NCBI GenBank assembly: GCA_038993745.2
Contig: CP160630.1
Location: 248,001-312,000 of the forward strand
Direction of reading: 5' to 3'
DNA: 64,000 nt
DNA from: Aliivibrio fischeri
GTDB lineage: Bacteria; Pseudomonadota; Gammaproteobacteria; Enterobacterales; Vibrionaceae
The translations under genes were made by a program, and so were the position numbers. Of this stretch, positions 18,006 to 25,308 are shown piece by piece (within the stretch, counting starts at the first letter, position 1; the number at the start of each line of letters is the position of its first letter). The notes under the pieces were generated by a model, which was not told the DNA's origin, did no database searches, and saw nothing but the letters and a program-made list of their open reading frames with translations.

Positions 18006-18677
18006 ATGTATAAAATTTTAATTATAGTTGCTACAGTTTTAGGGTTATCTTTTAATGCTAATGCTAATGCTAATGCTAATGCTAATGAGAAAGTGGAAGA
18101 TATCAAAAAATCAGAACAATCAGTTTTAATTTATTGTGGTTCTGTAAACAAAGAGTATCAAAAAGAAGTGAATGTGGCTGAAGGAAAAAGACTTTCGCTT
18201 AACGAAGGTGGCTTTTATCAAATTCAGCATCTTGAACCAATTGAACCTAAAGGTGCATTTGTTAATCGTGAGCTTGATAGCATTGATGTTGAATCAACGT
18301 GTTCCGAATTTTTAATCAGTAATACATCAGACGCATTAGTAAATAAAAATGCAGTATTAGCTCGTGTGTATTTTAACTTTGATAAATCAACATTAACTAA
18401 GCGTTCAGAGTATGTGCTTGATAAGCTTTACTCCAAAATGGGCGAGAAAGACATTAAATTGAAAGTTGAAGGTCATACTGATTCAAAAGGCAGCAGTACC
18501 TATAATTACGATCTGGGGCTAAAAAGAGCGAATATTGTATATCAATACTTAGTTCAACAAGGAGCTGAACCTAATCAGTTTTCTGTGGTTACTAAAGGTG
18601 AACGAGAACCTATTAAAACAAATAAAACTGCAAATGGACGAGAAAAGAACCGACGAGTAGAAATTGAGAAAATTTAA
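18006..18677 (+). CDS. OmpA-family protein at the end of the tad operon
   Basis: A 223-residue exported protein. A signal peptide (about residues 1-22) is followed by a run of Asn-Ala dipeptides and a domain of unknown type. Residues about 115-220 form an OmpA-like peptidoglycan-binding domain: YFNFDKSTLT, EGHTDSKGSSTYN and GREKNRRVEI, including the conserved Asp and Arg that hold diaminopimelate. It likely tethers the pilus machine to the cell wall. It begins 39 bp after tadG and is followed by a strong hairpin, so it is probably the last gene of the operon. Confidence 0.85.
   Translation: MYKILIIVATVLGLSFNANANANANANEKVEDIKKSEQSVLIYCGSVNKEYQKEVNVAEGKRLSLNEGGFYQIQHLEPIEPKGAFVNRELDSIDVESTCSEFLISNTSDALVNKNAVLARVYFNFDKSTLTKRSEYVLDKLYSKMGEKDIKLKVEGHTDSKGSSTYNYDLGLKRANIVYQYLVQQGAEPNQFSVVTKGEREPIKTNKTANGREKNRRVEIEKI
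18054..18083 (+). repeat. Hexanucleotide tandem repeat, five copies of AATGCT
   Basis: Five perfect AATGCT units followed by a partial AATG lie at the end of the signal peptide of the OmpA-like protein and encode alternating Asn-Ala. Because the unit is six bases, copy-number change keeps the reading frame and only lengthens or shortens the peptide near the cleavage site. Confidence 0.9.
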
Positions 18678-18703
18678 TTAGCTTAAATTGAATTTTTTTG
18701 GTT

Positions 18704-18768
18704 CAGAATAGAGTAATAATTAAATTTTAGAATGTAATATTCTATAGTTTTATTGTTGCTCTATTCTG
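18704..18768 (+). terminator. Long nested hairpin, tad operon terminator
   Basis: A 16-base outer stem (18704-18719 with 18753-18768, two G-U pairs) encloses a smaller hairpin TAGAAT/ATTCTA (18728-18744). It is followed by TTTTGTTTT. The double structure is larger than the other terminators here. Confidence 0.7.
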
Positions 18769-18798
18769 TTTTGTTTTATCTAAAGTTAATAGTTTGTT

Positions 18799-19434
18799 GT
18801 GAATAATATAGATGTATATGTAAACAAGAAAGAAAGATTGCTGACAGATAATATGAGTTTGAATGTGTATTTAACAAAATACGAATTCAAGCTCTTTATT
18901 TGTTTGTTAAACTCTCCAGGTGTTAATCAAACAAATGAAGTTTTAATTAACACAATATGGAATGACAATGGTAAGGATAACTCTAATTTAATACAGTTGA
19001 TATCGAAAACAAGGCGACACTTAAAACCATTAGAACACGTTTTTAAAATTAAATCACAAAGAGGAAAAGGGTATACAATAGTAGTTAATAATAATTATAA
19101 TTTTATTGGCGATTGTTTTAGAGCAAATGAAGTAAAGCAAGATGATGATAAAGAAACACTTACGCTTGATATTACGGATAAAATTTTTAGTAAAGAACTT
19201 GTTTTGTCATTATTAATATCTTTAGTAGTTTCCTTATATATTTCGAATAGAACTTTATTTTTCCCTGATATTAATAGTATCAATGATAGATTTATTGGGA
19301 TGAATTGTTATAAAGATAAGATGATAAAATCAACTTATAAATTTGATTGTGAAAAATCTGGAATTAATTTCTCAAAGAGTAAGAACTATGTACTATCTAC
19401 TTTTGATGAAAAAATTGTTTATACAGAAAAGTGA
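18799..19434 (+). CDS. ToxR/TcpP-like membrane-bound regulator
   Basis: About 211 residues. Residues 1-98 form an OmpR/ToxR-type winged helix (YLTKYEFKLFICLL, IQLISKTRRHLK, IKSQRGKGYTIV). One membrane segment lies near residues 130-152, and the periplasmic tail is short (about 60 residues) with two Cys. This is the layout of ToxR and TcpP, which bind DNA while sitting in the membrane. The start is a GTG with a weak ribosome site, so the N-terminus could shift. The next gene encodes a probable periplasmic partner. Proximity suggests control of the tad pilus. Confidence 0.75.
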   Translation: MNNIDVYVNKKERLLTDNMSLNVYLTKYEFKLFICLLNSPGVNQTNEVLINTIWNDNGKDNSNLIQLISKTRRHLKPLEHVFKIKSQRGKGYTIVVNNNYNFIGDCFRANEVKQDDDKETLTLDITDKIFSKELVLSLLISLVVSLYISNRTLFFPDINSINDRFIGMNCYKDKMIKSTYKFDCEKSGINFSKSKNYVLSTFDEKIVYTEK

Positions 19435-19435
19435 A

Positions 19436-19849
19436 ATGGTTAATAATTATATGATGTTAACCATTTTTTTGGTAACTGGTTTATTCTTAATAACAAAAGA
19501 GGTAAAAGAAAATTATGTTGGAACTTTAACCGAACTATCTGGAATTAAGCACCATTATACAGTTACCATTTTTGATTATAAAAAAATGTTAGTAGATGAA
19601 ACTATTTATGGAATAAATGGATTAACAAGAACTAATGTTTGTTTATTTACATTAAATCATATAGATGATAATAGATATATTTTATTAACAAAAGAATCAT
19701 TATCAAAAGAATCGAAAAGAGAAAGATGTATTGGTTTTTTTAGTAACCTTTCAATGCTGTCGTTTTATAGTGATGATGATGGTTTATTCGTTGAAAATAA
19801 TAATGCATATCTATTTTTAAAACGAAAAAAAGAAAATAGGCTCAAGTGA
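19436..19849 (+). CDS. ToxS/TcpH-like partner protein
   Basis: About 137 residues with a membrane anchor at residues 5-22 and a periplasmic domain with two Cys. The ATG at 19436 begins one base after the stop of the ToxR-like gene, the tight pairing seen for toxRS and tcpPH; a longer frame starting at 19343 lies inside the upstream gene and is less likely. I see no clear sequence match to ToxS; the call rests on size, topology and pairing. Its last codons form the left arm of a shared terminator. Confidence 0.62.
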   Translation: MVNNYMMLTIFLVTGLFLITKEVKENYVGTLTELSGIKHHYTVTIFDYKKMLVDETIYGINGLTRTNVCLFTLNHIDDNRYILLTKESLSKESKRERCIGFFSNLSMLSFYSDDDGLFVENNNAYLFLKRKKENRLK

Positions 19850-19857
19850 GCCTATTT
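19834..19857. terminator. Bidirectional terminator between convergent genes
   Basis: AAATAGGCTC (19834-19843) pairs with GAGCCTATTT (19848-19857) around AAGT. It overlaps the stop codons of both convergent genes, the ToxS-like gene on plus and the hybrid kinase on minus. Confidence 0.65.
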
Positions 19858-22062
19858 AAAAATAGTGGTTATTATTGAGTCTAACTCTTTATTTTCTATT
19901 GGTTTTGCAAGGTATCCATCACAATGTTTTTTAATTTCAAGCTCTTCATGTACCATACCATGGGCTGTAATTGCTATAACTGGAATATGTTTGGTGTTAT
20001 CTGATGATTTGATACGTTTTGTTAATTCAATTCCATCCATTATTGGCATTTTTATATCTGTAAAAATAATATCTGGTAACTTAATTACTGACTCAAGTTT
20101 ATTTAGCATATCTTGTCCGTTGATAGCTTCGATAATTTCAAACCCGTAATCTTCGACCTTTTTCTTTAAAACTTCCCTGTTGAATTCTATATCATCAATA
20201 ATTGCGATGGTTTTTGAATCTTTAAATTTAGTAACATTTCTCCGCATTGTATGATATTGGTCTATTAATTTAGATTTAATGATCTCAACATCCTTTAATT
20301 TAATACAAATAGACGTTCCTATTCCAACTTTACTTTTAATTGAGATATTACCGTTCATATCTTCTATGATTTTCTTGGTAATAAACAAACCAAGGCCTGT
20401 TCCATATTCTCTGTCTTTATCATAGAGTTGTTCAAATGGATTAAATATACGTTCTAAATCTTTTTCTTCAATTCCTCGGCCATTATCTGTAAATACCATG
20501 ATAAGGTCGGTTGTTGTTGTCGTGGAATTTTCATATTTTACATCAATATCTATTTTTCCACCGTCTTCTGTAAACTTGATGGCATTACTTAAGATATTCA
20601 TTATTATCTTATTTATATATTTTTTATCTATATTTAAATGGTGAAATTCCGTTTTTTTGTATTGAATTTGAATATTCTTTGACTTTGATTGAAATTGCGT
20701 AATATCAATAATGTCTGAAATGATATGATCGATAGAGTTTGGTTTATTGTGAGCAATGATTTTGTCGGCTTCAATTTTACTTAAATCGAGAATGTCATTA
20801 ACCATCTCTAATAAGCCTTGACCCGCTTTATTTAATGTTTCTAATGTTTTCTTTTTCTCACTGTTTTCTTCTTTTTCTATAAGATATAAACTTAGACCTA
20901 ATATCGCATTTAAAGGCGTTCTTAATTCATGTGATATATTAGCTATAAATTTTGATTTATTGATATTAGCTTTTTCTGCTTGCTCTTTGGATTGTTGAAG
21001 AAGTTTCGTTCTTTCAGTTATCTTACTTTCTAAGTTATTGACTAAAATCGAGATATCTTGGGCCATCAAAGAGACATTTCTCGCTAATGTTCCTAATTCG
21101 TCTTTTCTATATAGTAAAGGATTATTGTATTCATAATTACCTCTTTGAATTTCTTTGATCCATTCACTAAACAGAATTAATGGACCTTTTACATAATAAG
21201 TGATTAAAATTGATGTTATAAGAGTGAATAGGGTAATAAATATTATTGTGTTAAATAATTTATTACTAAAAAGAATGTAGTTATTATCAATTTTATTCGT
21301 TAGGTCCTGATCGTAATTGGCCGATAGCTTTTTCTTTATAAGAGTAACGATGCTCCATGGAAGGTCTTTTACGGGTTGAATTGCAATAATATGGTCTTCT
21401 CCGTTGATTTTTATTTCAGAATCCCATCTCTCTTTTCTTTCAATTTTTCTCATCGCTATCATTAAGTCATAAGAAATTTCGTCTAGCTTTGTAATGTCCT
21501 TAAGTTTTTGTTTATAAATAGATAAGTATTGTTTGCTATCTGAATTGTCTGTTACGACATTCATGTTTTTATCTATTATTATTGTAACGAAGTCAGAGTA
21601 ATAGTCTTTATTCTTTAATTTATTGAGCAGTTCGGTTACGTCTGTTTGAAAAATTAAATATGTACTTTCATTAATTTTATACTGCTGAGTAACGTGTGTT
21701 TCATCGGTAGTGTATCTGATCTTTACATCACTGATGGTTACATTAGTAGAATACTTTTTTAGCTCTTGTACAGCAGTGTCTAAGATATCTCTTGATTTAA
21801 TCGAGCGAATGTTTTTGATTAATTCAACATATCTTTTGGAGATGTTTTTAATCTCAATCATTTTGCGGTTTAATGAATTACTTACATCAAATGAATAATG
21901 CAAAGCACTTTGATGTAAGTACTTATTTTCCGCATTTGTAGCAATTGTTTTTATTTCTTCTTGATTTGAAGTGATTATCTTATACGACGTAAACGAAATG
22001 AAGACGGAATAGGCAATAATGGTACCAGCAAGAGCAACAAAGAATTTGTTTTTCAAAAGCAT
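19852..22062 (-). CDS. Hybrid sensor histidine kinase (Cache-like sensor, HAMP, HisKA, HATPase, receiver)
   Basis: A 736-residue inner-membrane kinase. Membrane segments are at about 8-28 and 271-291; between them is a 240-residue periplasmic sensor, probably of the Cache type. A HAMP segment follows (292-345), then a coiled coil, the HisKA domain with phospho-His378 (SHELRTPLN), the ATPase domain with N box near Asn493 and G boxes DNGRG and GTGLGL, and a receiver domain (about 618-736) with acidic pair 623-624, phospho-Asp669 and Lys720. It carries no Hpt domain, so it would need a separate one, for example the protein at 6652-6972. The receiver gene just upstream is probably in the same operon. 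Confidence 0.88.
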   Translation of the reverse strand: MLLKNKFFVALAGTIIAYSVFISFTSYKIITSNQEEIKTIATNAENKYLHQSALHYSFDVSNSLNRKMIEIKNISKRYVELIKNIRSIKSRDILDTAVQELKKYSTNVTISDVKIRYTTDETHVTQQYKINESTYLIFQTDVTELLNKLKNKDYYSDFVTIIIDKNMNVVTDNSDSKQYLSIYKQKLKDITKLDEISYDLMIAMRKIERKERWDSEIKINGEDHIIAIQPVKDLPWSIVTLIKKKLSANYDQDLTNKIDNNYILFSNKLFNTIIFITLFTLITSILITYYVKGPLILFSEWIKEIQRGNYEYNNPLLYRKDELGTLARNVSLMAQDISILVNNLESKITERTKLLQQSKEQAEKANINKSKFIANISHELRTPLNAILGLSLYLIEKEENSEKKKTLETLNKAGQGLLEMVNDILDLSKIEADKIIAHNKPNSIDHIISDIIDITQFQSKSKNIQIQYKKTEFHHLNIDKKYINKIIMNILSNAIKFTEDGGKIDIDVKYENSTTTTTDLIMVFTDNGRGIEEKDLERIFNPFEQLYDKDREYGTGLGLFITKKIIEDMNGNISIKSKVGIGTSICIKLKDVEIIKSKLIDQYHTMRRNVTKFKDSKTIAIIDDIEFNREVLKKKVEDYGFEIIEAINGQDMLNKLESVIKLPDIIFTDIKMPIMDGIELTKRIKSSDNTKHIPVIAITAHGMVHEELEIKKHCDGYLAKPIENKELDSIITTIFK

Positions 22063-22080
22063 TAGTTGTCCTTTCTTTTC

Positions 22081-22475
22081 TTAATTATGGTATAGGGTAA
22101 TATTTTTCTTTACGGTATTTTTTAACGTTTTTATTGAAAAAGGCTTTTCTAATATAGTTTGCTTGGGAAAATTATATTGTTTCATTTCTAATAGTTTTCA
22201 AACGAACCCATTAAAATGACATTTTGAGCAGCAGTGAAAGGATTAAATGATTTCTCACTTAAAAGTTCCATTTTATCTTCAATTGTGTATTTCTCACTGT
22301 CTAAATCGTAAACAACAAGATCAGGTACAGGTATCTTATGCATGTCTTTTTCTGTGAGTTTGTGAAAATTTGTGACTGTCATTGTCTTCGTATCATGTAC
22401 ATCATTTAGTTCACTCAGTACTTTATTTGCTACATCTTTGATAAGAAAGTAATTACTTACTATTAATATGTTCAT
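22081..22475 (-). pseudogene. Atypical single-domain receiver, one-base frameshift
   Basis: The frame from 22475 gives 95 residues ending FENY. Adding one T in the run near 22190 joins this to LEMKQYNFPKQ and LEKPFSIKTL, the expected end of a receiver domain with its Lys-Pro, and moves the stop to 22081, 18 bp before the hybrid kinase start. The restored 131-residue protein has a likely phospho-Asp in VVYDLDS, but the usual acidic pair at the start is replaced (IVSNY), so even the intact form may not be phosphorylated normally. It may regulate the adjacent kinase. Confidence 0.68.
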
Positions 22476-22598
22476 AACTATGGCTCAAAAAATGATGGAT
22501 TTCAGTTCGCCATACTAATAGCTATTTAGATTTGTATTGATAGCATATTTAACTCGGCCTTTTAAATTTCTGCCTAAAGCGCATTATGCTTGGCTATT

Positions 22599-22618
22599 AT
22601 CTTTCGATAACGAATGTA
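22599..22618. promoter_or_regulatory. Candidate GlpR operator upstream of glpF
   Basis: ATCTTTCG-ATAA-CGAATGTA has the 8-4-8 layout of the E. coli GlpR operator and matches its consensus (WATKYTCG, four W, CGAAMATW) at 16 of 20 positions, with the CG-ATAA-CG core intact. Confidence 0.6.
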
Positions 22619-22737
22619 CCACGCTCGTTTCTTTATGGATTATATGGAGTAAGTAAGAGATGACTCATGGTCAGACCTGCTCGTTTGCTTGTTTTATGCT
22701 TTAGATCTTCTTTTTAGAATTCTGACACGTACTTTCT

Positions 22738-22757
22738 GTGCTCGAACGCTCATTTTG
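22738..22757. promoter_or_regulatory. GlpR-like variant motif shared with glpD
   Basis: GTGCTCGAACGCTCATTTTG here and ATGCTCGTTCGCTCATTTTG at 30431 before glpD agree at 17 of 20 positions. Each has a GlpR half-site (TGCTCG) facing CGCTCATT with a 2-base centre in place of 4. Confidence 0.5.
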
Positions 22758-22861
22758 GTTGTGTTGATATTTTAAATATTAAGAATGAGAGTACATTTCT
22801 TGGTGCTTAACGTGAATGCTGTACCTACATATAACGAATAAAACGCATAAAGGAATCAATC

Positions 22862-23716
22862 ATGAGACAAAATAAACAACATACCCTGTTTGGTGAATGC
22901 CTTGCAGAGTTCATTGGAACAGGGTTACTGATCTTTTTTGGTGTGGGCTGTGTTGCTGCTTTAGTGCTAACAGGAGCTGAATTTGGTCAATGGGAAGTAA
23001 GTATTATATGGGGCTTTGGCGTTGCCATTGCTATCTATTGTACTGCGGGAGTGTCTGGTGCACATATCAATCCAGCAGTTACGATTGCGCTTGCGGCTTT
23101 TCATGGCTTTGATAAGGCAAAAGTTATTCCATATATCATTTCACAAATGCTTGGCGCTTTTTGTTCGGCTGCATTAGTTTATTCATTATACAGTAATTTA
23201 TTTGCAGATTATGAAATCGCAAATGGTTTCCTAAGAAGCAGTGAAGCCGCATTATCTACTGCAGGTATCTTCTCAACTTATCCTCATCCCTCTTTGTCGA
23301 TACTTGGTGCTTTTGCTGTTGAATTTGTAATTACTGCTGTGCTTATGTTTGGAATTTTGGCACTAGGAGATGAGCATAATGGTGCTTCTCGTGGACCAAT
23401 GAACCCATTACTTATTGGTATTTTAATCGCTGTTATTGGTGGTTCGCTTGGGCCGCTAACTGGTTTTGCAATGAACCCTGCTCGTGATTTCGGACCAAAA
23501 TTATTTGCATATCTAGCTGGATGGGATTATGCCTTAACTGGGGCGAAAGAAATTCCGTACTTTATTATTCCAATCTTAGCTCCTATTGCTGGTGCATGTT
23601 TTGGTGGTTGGGCATACCCAAAAATGATTGGAGCTTATCTACCTACGGCAGGGCAAGGTTGTACGATTCCGAATCAATGTGATAAAGATGAAGATAATAA
23701 AACTGCTGAAGCATAA
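22862..23716 (+). CDS. glpF: Glycerol uptake facilitator (aquaglyceroporin) GlpF
   Basis: A 284-residue inner-membrane channel that lets glycerol diffuse in. Both NPA signatures of the MIP family are present (HINPAVTIAL and FAMNPARDFGP), with six hydrophobic segments and the Arg after the second NPA that lines the selectivity filter. It precedes glpK by 65 bp and shares its promoter region with candidate GlpR sites. Start ATG follows AAAGGA. Confidence 0.95.
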   Translation: MRQNKQHTLFGECLAEFIGTGLLIFFGVGCVAALVLTGAEFGQWEVSIIWGFGVAIAIYCTAGVSGAHINPAVTIALAAFHGFDKAKVIPYIISQMLGAFCSAALVYSLYSNLFADYEIANGFLRSSEAALSTAGIFSTYPHPSLSILGAFAVEFVITAVLMFGILALGDEHNGASRGPMNPLLIGILIAVIGGSLGPLTGFAMNPARDFGPKLFAYLAGWDYALTGAKEIPYFIIPILAPIAGACFGGWAYPKMIGAYLPTAGQGCTIPNQCDKDEDNKTAEA

Positions 23717-23781
23717 TTATTAGAATAAGTAATATCTAACAAATAACACCCTACAATTAAATATAATAAAGGAAACTCATC

Positions 23782-25296
23782 ATGACTGAGCAAAAATACA
23801 TTGTTGCACTTGACCAGGGTACTACGAGTTCTCGTGCTGTCATTCTTGACCACGATGCCAATATTGTCAGTGTTTCTCAGCGTGAATTTACTCAGATTTA
23901 TCCAGAAGCTGGATGGGTTGAGCATGATCCACTAGAAATCTACGCAACACAAAGCTCTACACTTGTTGAAACGTTAGCAAAAGCGGGGATCCGAAGTGAT
24001 CAAATCGCAGGTATCGGTATTACCAATCAGCGTGAAACAACGATTGTCTGGAATAAAGAGACGGGTAAGCCTGTATATAACGCCATTGTTTGGCAGTGTC
24101 GTCGAACTGCTGATACTTGTGAAAAATTAAAAGAAGCAGGATTAGAAGAATACATTCGTGAAAATACTGGTTTAGTTGTCGACCCATACTTCTCTGGAAC
24201 CAAAATTAAGTGGATTTTAGATAACGTAGAAGGTGCACGAGAAGATGCTGAAGCAGGTAAATTATTGTTTGGTACCGTAGATACTTGGCTTGTGTGGAAA
24301 ATGACACAAGGACGTGTTCACGTGACAGATTATACTAATGCGTCACGTACTATGGTGTTTAATATTAATACCCTTCAATGGGATGAAAAACTGCTAAAAG
24401 AATTAGATATTCCACTTTCAATGATGCCTGAAGTGAAATCATCATCAGAAGTATATGGTGAAACAAACATAGGTGGTAAAGGTGGAACACGTATTCCTAT
24501 TGCAGGCATTGCAGGTGATCAGCAAGCTGCACTTTATGGGCAAATGTGTGTTGAACAAGGCCAAGCAAAAAATACTTATGGGACAGGCTGTTTCTTGTTA
24601 ATGAATACAGGAAAAGAAAAAGTAACCTCTCGTAATGGCCTACTAACTACATTAGCTTGTGGCCCTAGAGGTGAAGCATCTTATGCTCTTGAAGGTGCAG
24701 TGTTTATGGGCGGGGCTTCTATCCAATGGTTACGAGATGAGATGAAATTATTGGCGGATGCTAAAGATTCAGAGTACTTTGCGACCAAAGTAGACACCTC
24801 TAATGGCGTATATGTTGTTCCTGCTTTTACTGGTCTTGGCGCGCCATATTGGGATGCTTATGCTCGCGGTACGATTGTGGGTTTAACTCGTGGTTGTGGC
24901 TCTAACCATATCATTCGCGCAACATTAGAAAGTATTGCTTATCAAACTCGTGATGTAATTGATGCGATGCAAGCGGATTCTGGCATTAAATTATCTGCAC
25001 TTCGTGTTGATGGTGGTGCGGTAGCGAATAATTTCTTAATGCAATTCCAATCGGATGTTTTAGATGTTGCGGTTCATCGTCCAAAAGTGACTGAAGTAAC
25101 GGCTCTTGGTGCGGCATACCTTGCTGGTCTAGCGGTCGGTTTCTGGAATGGCTTAGATGAGCTAGCAGATAAGGCCGTTATTGATCGTTCGTTTGAACCA
25201 CATCATGATGAGGATAAACGTAATCAGCGTTATCGTGGTTGGAAACGCGCAGTAAAATGTGCGCAAGCATGGGCTGAGCTACATGATGAAGAGTAG
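23782..25296 (+). CDS. glpK: Glycerol kinase GlpK
   Basis: A 504-residue FGGY-family kinase that makes sn-glycerol-3-phosphate from glycerol and ATP. The N-terminal phosphate-binding loop is [10 protein letters not shown], the glycerol-site segments include [10 protein letters not shown], and the second ATP-binding half has [16 protein letters not shown] and [15 protein letters not shown]. Length equals the family norm. Start ATG follows AAAGGAAACT. Trapping glycerol this way also makes the inducer of the GlpR regulon. Confidence 0.96.
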   Translation: MTEQKYIVALDQGTTSSRAVILDHDANIVSVSQREFTQIYPEAGWVEHDPLEIYATQSSTLVETLAKAGIRSDQIAGIGITNQRETTIVWNKETGKPVYNAIVWQCRRTADTCEKLKEAGLEEYIRENTGLVVDPYFSGTKIKWILDNVEGAREDAEAGKLLFGTVDTWLVWKMTQGRVHVTDYTNASRTMVFNINTLQWDEKLLKELDIPLSMMPEVKSSSEVYGETNIGGKGGTRIPIAGIAGDQQAALYGQMCVEQGQAKNTYGTGCFLLMNTGKEKVTSRNGLLTTLACGPRGEASYALEGAVFMGGASIQWLRDEMKLLADAKDSEYFATKVDTSNGVYVVPAFTGLGAPYWDAYARGTIVGLTRGCGSNHIIRATLESIAYQTRDVIDAMQADSGIKLSALRVDGGAVANNFLMQFQSDVLDVAVHRPKVTEVTALGAAYLAGLAVGFWNGLDELADKAVIDRSFEPHHDEDKRNQRYRGWKRAVKCAQAWAELHDEE

Positions 25297-25308
25297 TTAG
25301 AATTTTAT

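Larger units (their letters stand above)
22476..22861. other. 386-bp divergent region between the receiver gene and glpF
   Basis: No gene is supported here. It carries several GCTCG-type GlpR half-sites (near 22621, 22677 and 22738) and one palindromic site at 22599-22618, listed separately. A good ribosome site AAAGGA precedes glpF. Confidence 0.6.
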
